From Aquaspirillum sp. LM1 (lineage in GTDB: Bacteria; Pseudomonadota; Gammaproteobacteria; Burkholderiales; Aquaspirillaceae): 64,000 nucleotides of DNA. The notes beneath the pieces are model-generated. The model saw only the letters and a list, made by a program, of their open reading frames with translations, was not told the DNA's origin and searched no databases. This document shows, one piece after another, positions 35,384 through 48,594 of this stretch (within the stretch, counting starts at the first letter, position 1; every line of letters starts with the position of its first letter). The stretch spans positions 2,390,501 through 2,454,500 of the forward strand of contig NZ_CP019509.1 in assembly GCF_002002905.1 (NCBI RefSeq). The letters are read 5' to 3'. The position numbers were made by a program, and so were the translations under genes.

Positions 35384-36115
35384 ATGACTTACTGTGCAGC
35401 CCTGAATCTGAAAGACGGCCTGGTATTTGCCTCTGATTCGCGTACCAATGCCGGGGTGGACCATATCGCCACCTTTCGCAAAATGCATTTGTTCCAGCAA
35501 CCGGGCGAGCGGGCGATTGTCCTGCTGAACTCCGGCAATCTGGCCACCACCCAATCGGTGATCAGCCTGCTGCGCACGCGCACCGGCCACGATGGCGAGC
35601 ATCTGCTCAATGTGGCCAGCCTGTACGATGCCGCCCGACTGGTGGGGGAAACCGTGCGTGAAGTGGTGGACCGCGACACCGGCCAGCAGGCGTCGAGCAT
35701 CGATTTTGGCTGTTCGTTTCTGGTGGGCGGGCAAATTCGCGGCGAGCGTCCCCGGCTGTTCAATGTGTACCCGCAGGGCAATTTCATTGAATCCTCCACC
35801 GACACACCGTTTTTCCAGATTGGCGAATCCAAATACGGCAAGCCGATTCTGGACCGGGTGATTCGCCACGACACCTCAATGAATGAAGCACTGAAATGCC
35901 TGCTGATTTCATTTGACTCCACCATTCGCAGTAATTTGTCGGTCGGTTTGCCGATGGAAACCCTGCGCTATCGTACCGACAGCTTTGCTGAACTGGTGCC
36001 GCACCGGATTGACGAGGGCGACGAATACTTCCAGCAACTGCGCGGGCGCTGGGCCAGTGGGCTGCGCCAGGTATTTGCCTCGCTGCCCGACCCGGACTGG
36101 TTTGACGAAGACTGA
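35384..36115 (+). CDS. Anbu, ancestral proteasome/HslV-like beta-subunit hydrolase
   Basis: 243-residue N-terminal nucleophile hydrolase of the proteasome-beta superfamily (COG3484). Starting at ATG 35384 gives Met-Thr-Tyr-Cys, exposing the catalytic Thr after Met removal; D18 and K33 are at the expected positions, and ASDSRTNAGVDHI is the Anbu signature. Anbu assembles into helical open rings; its proteolytic activity is disputed. Linkage with ATP-grasp, alpha-E and transglutaminase genes is the recognised Anbu locus type. Probably the last gene of the operon. Confidence 0.93.
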   Translation: MTYCAALNLKDGLVFASDSRTNAGVDHIATFRKMHLFQQPGERAIVLLNSGNLATTQSVISLLRTRTGHDGEHLLNVASLYDAARLVGETVREVVDRDTGQQASSIDFGCSFLVGGQIRGERPRLFNVYPQGNFIESSTDTPFFQIGESKYGKPILDRVIRHDTSMNEALKCLLISFDSTIRSNLSVGLPMETLRYRTDSFAELVPHRIDEGDEYFQQLRGRWASGLRQVFASLPDPDWFDED

Positions 36116-36450
36116 ACAGTCTTTCAGAAATGCCCGTTTGGCGGATGACATGCCAGCTGGCTGTTTGTGCTGGATATGTCTATCATAGCTCGATAAGGCA
36201 GTACGTAATAATACGGTTGTTTTTTTAGGGCATTGCCGAGGACAACCGTATCACAGTTTCGGGACTGAGAAGCGCTCGCAAATGTAGCGCACGTCCCCGG
36301 TGCCGCATTCCACCCAGGCAGTACACTGCGTACTGCGGGCTTTCACCTTGTGCGCACCAGGGGTTTTTTGCCAGCGCTGACTTAGACTCAAGTTGACTAA
36401 GGCTCCACCCGATATTAACGCTGAAATTCACCTGTCCAAGACCGCCGCCC
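36116..36450. other. Intergenic region between anbu and pyrD with two inverted repeats
   Basis: 335 nt. A 10-bp perfect repeat (ATACGGTTGT at 36211-36220 with its complement at 36242-36251) encloses a T-run and could end the anbu transcript. A 7-bp repeat GCAGTAC/GTACTGC lies at 36318-36336. A minus-strand frame of about 50 codons without an ATG ends at 36251; it is noted as a finding only. A TTGACT at 36394-36399 may belong to a pyrD promoter, but no well-spaced -10 was found. Confidence 0.4.
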
Positions 36451-38019
36451 ATGCTCTATTCGCTTATTCGCCCCTTGCTGTTTCGACTTGATGCCGAAAA
36501 AGCACATAACCTCACCCTCAGCACCCTGCGGTTCTTGAACGATTACGGGCTGGATACGCTATTGACCAAGCCAATTCCCGACCAGCCCGTCGAGGTGATG
36601 GGGCTAACCTTCCCCAATCCGGTGGGTCTGGCGGCAGGTCTGGATAAAAACGGCGACTACCTGGACGCATTGGCGGCGCTGGGCTTTGGTTTTGTCGAAA
36701 TCGGCACCATCACCCCGCTGCCACAGCCGGGCAACCCCAAACCGCGCCTGTTTCGCTACCCGGATGCCGAGGCAGTGATCAACCGCATGGGCTTCAACAA
36801 CGACGGTGTGGACACACTGGTAGACAACATCAAGCGCTCAAGGTTCCAGGGTGTGCTGGGCATCAATATCGGCAAGAATGCGCTAACCCCGATGGAGCGC
36901 GCCGTTGACGACTACCTCACCTGCCTGAACAAGGTGTATTTGTACGCCAGCTACGTCACCATTAACATTTCATCGCCTAACACCAAAAACCTGCGCGACC
37001 TGCAAAGCAGCGCTGCGCTGTCCGAGCTGCTGGGCCGGCTGAAAATGCGCCAGCTGGAACTGGCGCAGCAGCATGGCCGCTATGTGCCGCTGGTGGTGAA
37101 AATCGCCCCGGATCTGGAAGACGAGGCAATTGAAGACATCGCCAAAGTGCTGATGGCCAAGGAAATTGACGGGGTGATTGCCACCAACACCACGCTGTCG
37201 CGCGATGGCGTGCTGCATATTCCCGAAGCCGCCCAGGATGGTGGCTTGTCGGGCGCACCGCTGAAAGGCCGTTCAAGCCGGGTGATCCGCAAGCTGGCTG
37301 AAGCGCTGGATGGTGCCATTCCGATCATTGGCGCGGGCGGGATCACCCGTGGCGGCGACGCCTGGGAAAAACTCAACGCCGGTGCCTCGCTGGTGCAGCT
37401 GTATAGTGGCCTGGTGTTCCGGGGGCCAGAACTGATTGAAGAGGCCGTCAATGCCTGCCGCCCCTACTTCATCATGCACGGCAGCACCCCGCGTCGCGCC
37501 AAACTGGATATCCAGACCTCGACACTGCAGCCAGAAAGCCCAAAAGACAGCGCTGCGCTGGAGATGGAACAGGTCAATCCGGAGCAATCCCCGGTAGCCG
37601 CCGACACCGCCGCCGCCCCGGCCCCCGTGAGCGACACGCATGGGGTGATTCAGCTGGCTCCCACGCCGCCTGATGTGCCAGTGGTGGACACGCCAGTCAA
37701 TGCCGAAGGCAAGGAGCTGTCGATCACCCAACTGCTGGCAGCCGCAGCCACGCCGGTGATGCCCCCCCACCCGGATGGCACGCCAAGTCAACCTGCTGCC
37801 TCGGCCAAACCGGCTGCCATGCCGCCACCTGCTACGGCGGCTGCGGCTGCGGTTGCGCCGGCAGCGGCACCAGCAGTGCCAGCTTCCGCGCCGGCTGGTG
37901 CGCCCGCAGATGGCGGAGAGGTCAGCCCCAGCCAGGAAGTCCCCAACATCATCGCCACCAGCAAGGCCACCAACGCCTACCTGTCCAGCGGCCCCCGAAA
38001 AAAACGTCGCCCGAGCTGA
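36451..38019 (+). CDS. pyrD: Dihydroorotate dehydrogenase (quinone) with long C-terminal extension
   Basis: 522 residues; class 2 PyrD, oxidising dihydroorotate with quinone in pyrimidine synthesis. The first 345 or so residues are standard: the N-terminal membrane-association helices ([19 protein letters not shown]), the FMN/substrate blocks [11 protein letters not shown] and INISSPNT with the catalytic Ser, and GAGGI near 290. After the normal end (family about 336-345) come about 175 residues rich in Ala and Pro, probably disordered, ending in a basic patch GPRKKRRPS. The frame is continuous with no stop, so the extension appears genuine. Confidence 0.93.
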   Translation: MLYSLIRPLLFRLDAEKAHNLTLSTLRFLNDYGLDTLLTKPIPDQPVEVMGLTFPNPVGLAAGLDKNGDYLDALAALGFGFVEIGTITPLPQPGNPKPRLFRYPDAEAVINRMGFNNDGVDTLVDNIKRSRFQGVLGINIGKNALTPMERAVDDYLTCLNKVYLYASYVTINISSPNTKNLRDLQSSAALSELLGRLKMRQLELAQQHGRYVPLVVKIAPDLEDEAIEDIAKVLMAKEIDGVIATNTTLSRDGVLHIPEAAQDGGLSGAPLKGRSSRVIRKLAEALDGAIPIIGAGGITRGGDAWEKLNAGASLVQLYSGLVFRGPELIEEAVNACRPYFIMHGSTPRRAKLDIQTSTLQPESPKDSAALEMEQVNPEQSPVAADTAAAPAPVSDTHGVIQLAPTPPDVPVVDTPVNAEGKELSITQLLAAAATPVMPPHPDGTPSQPAASAKPAAMPPPATAAAAAVAPAAAPAVPASAPAGAPADGGEVSPSQEVPNIIATSKATNAYLSSGPRKKRRPS

Positions 38020-38101
38020 TTGAACACCTCTGCCCGTCTGTCCGCCGGCCTTCAGCCCTGAAGAAGCTGGCGGCGGACGATGCCAGATTGCAACCGAACA
38101 G

Positions 38102-38872
38102 CTACTCACCCCAACGCAACGGTTCAAACGTGGCGTCCACCGCCTGTTCATCGCTGACCCAGCGCCCCTGGCGCAGTCGCTCCAACGGGCGGTAATGGGT
38201 TTTGTACGCCATCTTGCGGCACGCGGCGATCCAGTAGCCCAGATACAGATACGGCAGCCCACGCCGGCGGGACTCCTCTACCTGCCACAGCACGTTGTAC
38301 ACCCCATAGCTGGCCTGCGGCTCATCCGGCTCAAAAAAGGTGTACACCGCCGACAGGCCATCGCCCAGCACATCAATCAGACTGACCATTTTCAGCTGGC
38401 CATCGCCATCCCGAAACTCGACCAGCTCACTGCTGACTGCGCTTTTCAAAATAAACTCGGCGTACTGGTGGTGGTTGTCGTCGGCCATGCTGCCCTCGGC
38501 ATGGCGGGAAGCCTGGTAGCGGCGGTACAGCTCGTAATGCTCCCAGACAAACGCCAGAGGGCGACGAATCCCCTGCAGCTGGCCGCAATGGCGGCGCATC
38601 ACCCGCCGCTGGGTGCGATTGGGGGTAAACTGCGCGACCGGGATGCGCACTGATACACAGGCGTCGCACTGGTCGCAATAAGGACGATAGGTAAACAAGC
38701 CACTGCGTCGGAAGCCGATATGCACCAGCTGGCTGTAGACGCTGTCGTCGATGGCGTCTGCCGGGATGGCCACCTGCGAGCGCGCCTGACGGCCAGGCAG
38801 ATAGCTGCATGGATAGGGCGCAGTGGCGTAAAAATGGATGCTGAAGATCCGGTTATGGTCGCGATGGCTCAT
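38102..38872 (-). CDS. bpt: Aspartate/glutamate leucyltransferase Bpt
   Basis: 256 residues; transfers Leu from leucyl-tRNA to N-terminal Asp or Glu, tagging proteins for the N-degron pathway. It has the N-terminal Cys block of the ATE family (YRPYCDQCDACVSVRIPV) and the C-terminal GVYNVLWQVEESRRRGLPYLYLGYW segment. ATG at 38872 (MSHRDHN) is used; the start lies 20 nt inside the aat gene. Often annotated as arginyltransferase Ate in older records. Confidence 0.95.
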   Translation of the reverse strand: MSHRDHNRIFSIHFYATAPYPCSYLPGRQARSQVAIPADAIDDSVYSQLVHIGFRRSGLFTYRPYCDQCDACVSVRIPVAQFTPNRTQRRVMRRHCGQLQGIRRPLAFVWEHYELYRRYQASRHAEGSMADDNHHQYAEFILKSAVSSELVEFRDGDGQLKMVSLIDVLGDGLSAVYTFFEPDEPQASYGVYNVLWQVEESRRRGLPYLYLGYWIAACRKMAYKTHYRPLERLRQGRWVSDEQAVDATFEPLRWGE

Positions 38873-39560
38873 TGTCGAAGCAGTAATGCCACAGGCCGCT
38901 TGGCGTCGGCAGGTTGACCCGGTGGCTGAGCGCCACCATAAAATCCTCGCGCGGCATTGGGGCAGCACCCAGGCGCGCCAGGTGATCGGTGTGCATCTGG
39001 CAATCAATCAAGGATAGGCCATGCGCCTGCATCTGTCTGGCCAGATGGGCCAGGGCAATCTTTGAGGCATCGGCCACGCGGGAAAACATCGACTCGCCGT
39101 ACACCATCTGGCCCACGCATACCGCATACAGGCCGCCCACCAGCTGGCCATCCTGCCAGGTTTCCACCGAATGGGCATGGCCGGCCTGGTGCAGGCGCAG
39201 ATAGGCCTGGACCATGTCTTCGACAATCCAGGTGCCGCGATGGCCATCGCGCGGCGCGGCGCAGGCGCGAACCACGGCTTCGAAAGCCTGATTGAAGCAC
39301 ACCCGATAGCGCCGGTTGCGCAATACCTTGGCAAACGAGCGCGGCGTGCGCAGGGCATTGACCTCCAGCACCATGCGAGTGGCCGGCGACCACCACAGAA
39401 TCGGGTCGCCAGGGCTATACCAAGGGAAAATGCCACCACGGTAGGCAGCCAGCAAACGGGCGGCAGACAAATCGCCCCCCGCCGCCAGCAGGCCATCCGG
39501 CTCGGCCAGCGCCTGGCTGACCGGCGGAAACAGCAGAGAGGAACCCAACCAGGGGATCAT
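38853..39560 (-). CDS. aat: Leucyl/phenylalanyl-tRNA-protein transferase Aat
   Basis: 235 residues; adds Leu or Phe to proteins with N-terminal Arg or Lys. The family start FPPVSQALAEPDGLLAAGGDLS, the RGGIFPWYSPGDPILWWSP block and the GGLYAVCVGQMVYGESMFS block are present. The 3' end overlaps the bpt start by 20 nt, so both N-degron transferases are coupled. 15 nt after fur on the same strand. Confidence 0.96.
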   Translation of the reverse strand: MIPWLGSSLLFPPVSQALAEPDGLLAAGGDLSAARLLAAYRGGIFPWYSPGDPILWWSPATRMVLEVNALRTPRSFAKVLRNRRYRVCFNQAFEAVVRACAAPRDGHRGTWIVEDMVQAYLRLHQAGHAHSVETWQDGQLVGGLYAVCVGQMVYGESMFSRVADASKIALAHLARQMQAHGLSLIDCQMHTDHLARLGAAPMPREDFMVALSHRVNLPTPSGLWHYCFDNEPSRP

Positions 39561-39575
39561 GGCCGGGCCTGTCGA

Positions 39576-40019
39576 TCAGAGGCGCTGCTTGCCCAGCGTT
39601 TTGCCGGCACAGCTGCAGTCGGTGCACTCGCCATACAGATAGAGAGAGTGTTCGCGGATGCGGAAGTTATGCTGCTCGGCGATGCGGGTTTGCAGTTCTT
39701 CGATTTCCGGGCTGAAAAACTCGGTCACCCGACCACAGATCATGCACACCATATGGTCGTGGTGGGCACCTTCATCGAGCTCGTAAACGGCCTTGCCGGA
39801 TTCAAAGTGATGGCGGACCAGAATGCCGGCCTGCTCGAACTGGGTGAGCACCCGGTACACGGTGGCCAGGCCGATGTCGATTTCATCGGCCAGCAGCAGA
39901 CGGTACACGTCTTCTGCGCTCAGATGGCGGGCGCTGCTTCTTTCAAAAAGATCGAGGATTTTCAGCCGGGGGCCGGTGGCCTTGAGGCCAATATCCTTGA
40001 GATGGCTTGCCTTGTTCAT
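39576..40019 (-). CDS. fur: Ferric uptake regulator Fur
   Basis: 147 residues; Fe(II)-responsive repressor. The winged-helix DNA-binding half (GLKATGPRLKILDLFE, DIGLATVYRVLTQFEQAGI) is followed by the metal-binding dimer domain with HHDHMVCMICG and the second Cys pair near CTDCSC. Divergent from bamE with a 108-nt shared intergenic region, a conserved arrangement in betaproteobacteria. No obvious Fur box was found there. Confidence 0.97.
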   Translation of the reverse strand: MNKASHLKDIGLKATGPRLKILDLFERSSARHLSAEDVYRLLLADEIDIGLATVYRVLTQFEQAGILVRHHFESGKAVYELDEGAHHDHMVCMICGRVTEFFSPEIEELQTRIAEQHNFRIREHSLYLYGECTDCSCAGKTLGKQRL

Positions 40020-40127
40020 GGACGTATCGTATCTTGGGCTGGGTAAGTTATCATATAGCGTTTTCGGGCACTTGCCTAATTTCCTGGCTGGCCCGGCTTA
40101 CTCCCCGACAACCATCCCCGATCCGTC

Positions 40128-40520
40128 ATGCGAAAATTTTTGCTGCTCTCCGGCGTACTGCTCCTTACTGCGTGCGGCAGTTATTCGCCGCTGAATCTGC
40201 TTACGCCCCACACCATTGATGTCCAGCAGGGCAACTATGTCACACAGGATGTGGTCGACAAGCTTCAGCCCGGCATGACGCGGGCTCAGGTGCGCTTTCT
40301 GCTGGGCACCCCGCTGATAGCCGACATGTTCCATGCCGATCGCTGGGATTACCTCTATACCTACCGCAGCGGCGACAAGCTGACCGAATCGCGCCAGCTG
40401 TCGGTGTTTTTTGACAAGGAAGGCCGCCTCACCCAGGTGGAAGGCTCGGCCATGCCCGCCCGCCGTGCCAGCCTGGCCGACGATGCGCCAACCGCCCCTG
40501 CTCCTGTAGGAAAGCCGTAA
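40128..40520 (+). CDS. bamE: Outer membrane assembly lipoprotein BamE
   Basis: 130 residues. A type II signal peptide with lipobox LLTAC (Cys about residue 16) precedes the SmpA/OmlA fold: QPGMTRAQVRFLLGTPLIADMFHADRWDYLY is the family core. Part of the BAM complex that inserts outer-membrane beta-barrels. A C-terminal Ala/Pro tail is not conserved. 3 nt upstream of dapB. Confidence 0.96.
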   Translation: MRKFLLLSGVLLLTACGSYSPLNLLTPHTIDVQQGNYVTQDVVDKLQPGMTRAQVRFLLGTPLIADMFHADRWDYLYTYRSGDKLTESRQLSVFFDKEGRLTQVEGSAMPARRASLADDAPTAPAPVGKP

Positions 40521-41330
<810 letters not shown>

Positions 41331-41358
41331 GCCGCTGACTGACGGCACGTTGACACAC

Positions 41359-41394
41359 CGCCCCCCCAGGTTTTCGCCTGGGGGGCGTTTTTTT
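41359..41394 (+). terminator. Rho-independent terminator after dapB
   Basis: CG-rich stem (41359-41370 with 41377-41387, one bulged C) with a TTTTCG loop and a run of T. Confidence 0.92.
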
Positions 41395-41452
41395 GCCGGA
41401 CAGGCAGCACAAGCTTTCCCCCTCTCCGGCGCTCCTGCCACATCAGGTATAA

Positions 41453-44116
<2,664 letters not shown>

Positions 44117-44168
44117 CCCTCGGGCGCGGGCTGAACCCGCGCTGTTTTCTTCCTGCTGGAGTATTACG

Positions 44169-44693
44169 ATGAATCGACGTGCCTGGCTGCTGGCTACCCT
44201 GGCGTGCGCGCTACTGAGCGCCTGCGGCTTTCACCTGCGTGGCGTGGGCGGCGAGCTGCGTCCGCTGCCGTTTGCCAGCCTCTGGCTGGCCAGCGCCGGC
44301 TCCCAGCTGCATCCGCACCTGGAGCGCCAGCTACGCTTCCGTCCGGATGTGCAGATGGTCTCACAGGCCAACGCAGCAGAAGCCGTGCTGTCAGTGACCG
44401 ACGAACGCACCGCCAAGGATATCCTGACCATCAACCGGGGCGGCAAGGTCAACGAGTATGAACTGACCTATCGGGTGACGGTGCGGCTGAGCAAGAACGG
44501 CCATGGCTACGGCGAGCCGATTACCGTGCTGACCCGGCGCGAGTTCAGCTATACCGACAGCCAGGTACTGGGTAAGGAACAGGAAGAACAGCTGCTGTTC
44601 CGCGATATGCGCGACGATGCCGCCACGCAGATTGTCCGCCGGCTGGCTGCGCTGAAACCGGTGGTGGAGCCCGATGCCATCAAGAAGCCTTGA
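44169..44693 (+). CDS. lptE: LPS-assembly lipoprotein LptE
   Basis: 174 residues. Signal peptide with lipobox LLSAC (Cys about 19), then GFHLRG, the typical mature start of LptE. It plugs the LptD barrel in LPS export to the outer membrane. The 3' end overlaps holA by 20 nt. Position between leuS and holA is conserved in proteobacteria. Confidence 0.95.
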   Translation: MNRRAWLLATLACALLSACGFHLRGVGGELRPLPFASLWLASAGSQLHPHLERQLRFRPDVQMVSQANAAEAVLSVTDERTAKDILTINRGGKVNEYELTYRVTVRLSKNGHGYGEPITVLTRREFSYTDSQVLGKEQEEQLLFRDMRDDAATQIVRRLAALKPVVEPDAIKKP

Positions 44694-45693
44694 GCAACTG
44701 CCGCGTGACCTGGCTGCCGGCCTGGCCCCGCTGTATGTGATACATGGCGAGGAAATGCTGCTGGCGCTGGAAGCCGCCGACAGCATCCGCGCCGCCGCCC
44801 GCGCCCAGGACTACGACGACCGCGAAGTGCTGACGGTGGAAAGCCAGCACTTTGACTGGTCACGGCTGGTGGAAGCCTCGCTGAGCGTGTCGCTGTTTGC
44901 CAGCCGCAAGGTGCTGGAAGTGCGCCTGCCAGGCGGCAAGCCTGGCAACGAGGGTGCCGAGGCGCTGGTGAAGTTTGCCGCCCGCCTGCCAGAAGACACC
45001 ATCACCCTGATCCTGCTGCCCAAGCTGGACAAAACCCAGCTGAACAGCAAGTGGTTTGATGCGCTGGCAGCCGTTGGCGTGGTGCTGGCGGCGCATGCAG
45101 TCGATCGTCAGCACCTGCCGCAATGGGTGGCGGGTCGGCTGGCGCGCCAGCAACAGCGGCTGAACGACGAGGCCATGCAGTTTTTTGTCGAACGGGTGGA
45201 AGGCAATCTGCTGGCCGCCCGTCAGGAAGTGGACAAGCTGGCGCTGCTGTTTCCGGCGGGTGCCACGCTGACGCTGGCCGACCTGCAAAGCGCAGTCGCC
45301 AATGTGGCTCGCTACGATGTGTTTCAGCTGTCGGAAGCCTGGCTGGCCGGCGACTGTGTACGCACCGCGCGCATGCTCGATGGCCTGCAGGCGGAGGGGG
45401 AAACCCCGGTGCTGGTGGTGTGGCGGCTGGCGGACGAGTTGCGCGGGCTGATCCGGATTCGCCAGGGCCTGCGCGAAGGCCGGCCCATGGCACAACTGCT
45501 GCGGGAAAACCGGGTGTGGGGTGAACGCCAGCGCCATATCGAGCATGCCTTGCGCCGTCTGTCGCTACGTCGGCTGGCTGACGCCTTGCGCGACTGCAGT
45601 GTGATTGACCAGTCGATCAAAGGGGCCGCCGAGCATGACCCATGGCTGTTGCTGCACCGGCTGGCGCTGGGGCTGGCGGGCGTGGGCCGCTGA
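44674..45693 (+). CDS. holA: DNA polymerase III subunit delta
   Basis: 339 residues; clamp-loader subunit that opens the beta clamp. N-terminal LAPLYVIHGEEMLLALEAADSIR is the usual HolA start, followed by the AAA+-like domain and C-terminal collar helices (WRLADELRGLIRIRQGL). Starts inside lptE (20-nt overlap). A bidirectional terminator follows 35 nt later. Confidence 0.95.
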   Translation: MPSRSLEQLPRDLAAGLAPLYVIHGEEMLLALEAADSIRAAARAQDYDDREVLTVESQHFDWSRLVEASLSVSLFASRKVLEVRLPGGKPGNEGAEALVKFAARLPEDTITLILLPKLDKTQLNSKWFDALAAVGVVLAAHAVDRQHLPQWVAGRLARQQQRLNDEAMQFFVERVEGNLLAARQEVDKLALLFPAGATLTLADLQSAVANVARYDVFQLSEAWLAGDCVRTARMLDGLQAEGETPVLVVWRLADELRGLIRIRQGLREGRPMAQLLRENRVWGERQRHIEHALRRLSLRRLADALRDCSVIDQSIKGAAEHDPWLLLHRLALGLAGVGR

Positions 45694-45728
45694 GGCGGAT
45701 TGGACAGCGAGGCAGAGGCAGGACAAAC

Positions 45729-45761
45729 AAAAACCCCTTGTGGCGACACAAGGGGTTTTTT
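45729..45761. terminator. Bidirectional terminator between holA and the SDR gene
   Basis: Perfect 14-bp stem AAAAACCCCTTGTG with a GCGA loop and a T-run on both strands; serves both convergent genes. Confidence 0.95.
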
Positions 45762-45786
45762 GCAGCAGAACCGGCAATCGGGGAGA

Positions 45787-46527
45787 TTACAGGGTCAGGC
45801 CACCGGTGATTTCAATCGCAGCACCGTTGATGTAGCTGGCTTCGTCGGAGGCGAGGAAAGCGTACAGGTTGGCGATTTCTTCCGGCTGAGCCATGCGCTT
45901 CATCGGCACGCGGTCTTCCATGGCCTGGATGACTTTTTCCGGCATGGCTTTCAGGATCGGGGTGGCGACAAAGCCAGGGCACACGGCGTTGGCGCGGATG
46001 CCCTTCTTGCCCAGTTCCTTGGCCCAGGTCTTGACGAAACCAATCACGCCAAACTTGGTGGCAGCGTAGTTGGTCTGGCCGAAGTTGCCATACACGCCAA
46101 CCACGGAAGAGGCGTTCAGGATCACGCCGCCGCCTTGAGCTACCATGGTGTCGATCACGGCCTTGGCGCAGTTGTAAACGCCCTTCAGGTTGATGTCCAC
46201 CACCAGATCAAACTGCTCGTCGGTCATCTTGGTCAGCTGGGCGTCCTGCACGATACCAGCGTTGTTCACCAGCACGTCGATGCGGCCAAAACGGGCCTTC
46301 AGGTCGCCGACCATGTCGTTGATCTGGGACTTGTTGGTCACGTTGACGATATAACCGACGGCTTCACCACCTGCTGCCTTGACTTCATTGACGGTTGCGT
46401 CAATTGCTTCCTGGTTCAGGTCACACACGGCGACGATGGCGCCTTCTTGTGCAAACTTCAGGGCGGTAGCCTTGCCAATGCCGCTGGCACCACCGGTGAT
46501 GATCGAAACTTTCCCTTTCAAACGCAT
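45787..46527 (-). CDS. fabG: SDR-family 3-oxoacyl-ACP (or acetoacetyl-CoA) reductase
   Basis: 246-residue classical short-chain dehydrogenase. Cofactor motif GGASGIGKA, NNAG, catalytic Ser in NASSVVG and YAATK. Size and sequence are FabG-like rather than typical PhaB (which starts with YVTGG). Because phaC and phaA lie 10 kb away without a phaB, this protein could supply 3-hydroxybutyryl-CoA; that is inference. ATG at 46527 has an AAGGA site at 7-nt spacing. Confidence 0.8.
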   Translation of the reverse strand: MRLKGKVSIITGGASGIGKATALKFAQEGAIVAVCDLNQEAIDATVNEVKAAGGEAVGYIVNVTNKSQINDMVGDLKARFGRIDVLVNNAGIVQDAQLTKMTDEQFDLVVDINLKGVYNCAKAVIDTMVAQGGGVILNASSVVGVYGNFGQTNYAATKFGVIGFVKTWAKELGKKGIRANAVCPGFVATPILKAMPEKVIQAMEDRVPMKRMAQPEEIANLYAFLASDEASYINGAAIEITGGLTL

Positions 46528-46890
46528 GGCGCAATCCTTAAATTCAGAGGGGTTGGGATAAAGCATGTCCGGCCTTCCGCATATCGGAAGGGCCGGACTC
46601 GCTCTCACTCCACCATCGACCTTCAGCTGTGCTGTATTTTGGGTCGTTATTATATTTATTGTTTGTGATGCTTTTGTTGTGATTCGACCGCTATCTTGCG
46701 GTTCGTTTCTCCTCTACCGGGCGGCGTGGCCCGAAGAATGGCTGCAATATACCGCAGCCTTACGCACCGGTAAAGGCATAACTCTAAAACAGGATTCACT
46801 TAGCGTGACGCTCACGGAAAGCCGATGCTTTCCGTTAACGTAAACCTGGCTGACACTGGGGTAAAACCCTCCCCGCCGCCAGCCCGGCGC
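46528..46890. other. Intergenic region upstream of the SDR gene
   Basis: 363 nt between the SDR gene and the ABC-F gene, both on the minus strand. An AT-rich stretch holds a minus-strand TATAAT at 46654-46649 but no good -35. A 9-bp hairpin with a CGAT loop (46814-46835) lies downstream of the ABC-F gene and may end its transcript. No gene seen. Confidence 0.45.
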
Positions 46891-48495
46891 TTACTCGATA
46901 CCCTTGCTGCCCAGGTAGTCTTCGTAGCCGCCCGTGTAGTACTCGTAGCCGCCCTTGCCATCGAGTTCCAGCACCTGAGTGGCCAGCGAACTGACAAACT
47001 CACGGTCGTGCGAAACAAAAATCAGCGTGCCCTTGTATTTTTCCAGCGCCATATTCAGCGACTCGATCGACTCCATGTCCATGTGGTTGGTCGGTTCGTC
47101 CATCAGCAGCACATTGGGCTTTTGCAGAATCAGCTTGCCGTACAGCATGCGGCCCTTTTCGCCACCGGACAGCACGCGCACATTCTTTTTCACGTCATCG
47201 CCGCCAAACAGCAGCCGGCCCAGCGTGCCGCGCACCACTTGCTCGTCGTCGCCGTCCTGGGTCCACTGGCGCATCCATTCGGCCAGATCGTAATCCAGGT
47301 CAAAGTCAGCCTCGTGATCCTGGGCAAAATAGCCCGGATTGGCCTTTTCTGCCCACTTCACCCGCCCCTGGTCCGGCTGCAGTTCGTTCACCAGCATCTT
47401 CATCAGCGTAGTCTTGCCCGAGCCGTTGGGGCCGATGATGGCCAGACGCTGGCCAGCATCCAGAATCAGGTTGAGATTCTGGATCAGCGGCTTGTCGTAA
47501 GACTTGCTCACCCCGCTGATATCCACTGCCTGGCGGTGCAGTTTGTCCTTGTCGTCCATTTCAAAGCGGATATACGGATTCTGCCGCGACGACGGCTTGA
47601 CCTCGACCATATCAGCCTTGAGCTTGTCCACCTGCTTCAAGCGGCTGGTGGCCTGGCGGGCCTTGGATTTGTTGGCCGAGAAGCGGGCAACAAAGTCCTG
47701 CAGCTCGCCAATGCGCTCCTTGGCCTTGGCGTTGGACGACAGCAAGCGCTCGCGCGCCTGCGCCGACGCCAGCATGTAGTCGTCGTAGTTGCCGGGGTAG
47801 ATGCGGATTTCACCGTAGTCCACGTCGGCCATGTGGGTACACACCGAGTTCAGGAAATGGCGGTCATGCGAGATGATGATCATGGTGGAATTGCGCTGAT
47901 TCAGCGTATTTTCCAGCCAGCGGATGGTGTTGATGTCCAGGTTGTTGGTGGGTTCATCCAGCAACAGAATATCCGGGTTGGAGAACAGCGCCTGCGCCAG
48001 CAGCACGCGCAGCTTCCAGCCGGGAGCCACTTCGCTCATCGGGCCGTTGTGCTGTTCCACCGGAATGCCGGCCCCCATCAGCAACTCGCCGGCGCGCGCC
48101 TCGGCGGTATAGCCGTCGTACTCGGCAAACTTGCCTTCCAGTTCGGCGGCGCGCATGTAGTCGTCTTCGGTGGCTTCCAGGTTGGCGTAGATGGCGTCTT
48201 TTTCGCTCATCGCCTCCCACATTTCGGCGTGGCCCATCAGCACCACGTCAAGCACGCGGCGCTCTTCGTAGGCAAACTGGTCCTGGCGCAGCTTACCCAG
48301 CCGCAGCCCATTTTCAACGGCAACCGTCCCTTGCGTGGGTTCGAGGTCGCCGCCAAGAATTTTCATGAAGGTGGATTTGCCGCAGCCGTTTGCGCCAATC
48401 AAGCCGTACCGGTTGCCCTCGCCAAACTTGACCGACACCTTCTCGAACAGCGGCTTGGCACCGAACTGCATGGTGATGTTGGAGGTGGTAATCAC
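46891..48495 (-). CDS. ybiT: ABC-F family ATPase, YbiT type
   Basis: 534 residues with two ATP-binding cassettes and no membrane segments. First Walker [10 protein letters not shown] with signature VAPGWKLR in place of LSGGE, as in YbiT; second Walker [10 protein letters not shown] with LSGGEKGR. A linker of charged helices separates them. ABC-F proteins act on the ribosome during translation; the exact role of YbiT-like members is unclear. Divergent from dapA. Confidence 0.92.
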   Translation of the reverse strand: MITTSNITMQFGAKPLFEKVSVKFGEGNRYGLIGANGCGKSTFMKILGGDLEPTQGTVAVENGLRLGKLRQDQFAYEERRVLDVVLMGHAEMWEAMSEKDAIYANLEATEDDYMRAAELEGKFAEYDGYTAEARAGELLMGAGIPVEQHNGPMSEVAPGWKLRVLLAQALFSNPDILLLDEPTNNLDINTIRWLENTLNQRNSTMIIISHDRHFLNSVCTHMADVDYGEIRIYPGNYDDYMLASAQARERLLSSNAKAKERIGELQDFVARFSANKSKARQATSRLKQVDKLKADMVEVKPSSRQNPYIRFEMDDKDKLHRQAVDISGVSKSYDKPLIQNLNLILDAGQRLAIIGPNGSGKTTLMKMLVNELQPDQGRVKWAEKANPGYFAQDHEADFDLDYDLAEWMRQWTQDGDDEQVVRGTLGRLLFGGDDVKKNVRVLSGGEKGRMLYGKLILQKPNVLLMDEPTNHMDMESIESLNMALEKYKGTLIFVSHDREFVSSLATQVLELDGKGGYEYYTGGYEDYLGSKGIE

Positions 48496-48594
48496 TGGAA
48501 ATCCTTGCTGAACAATCTGTTAAAAGCAGAAAAACGTATGATTCTAGCACAGCCTGTCGCCCCCGGCAGCGCCAGGGCGCTTGCTGATGGCGGT

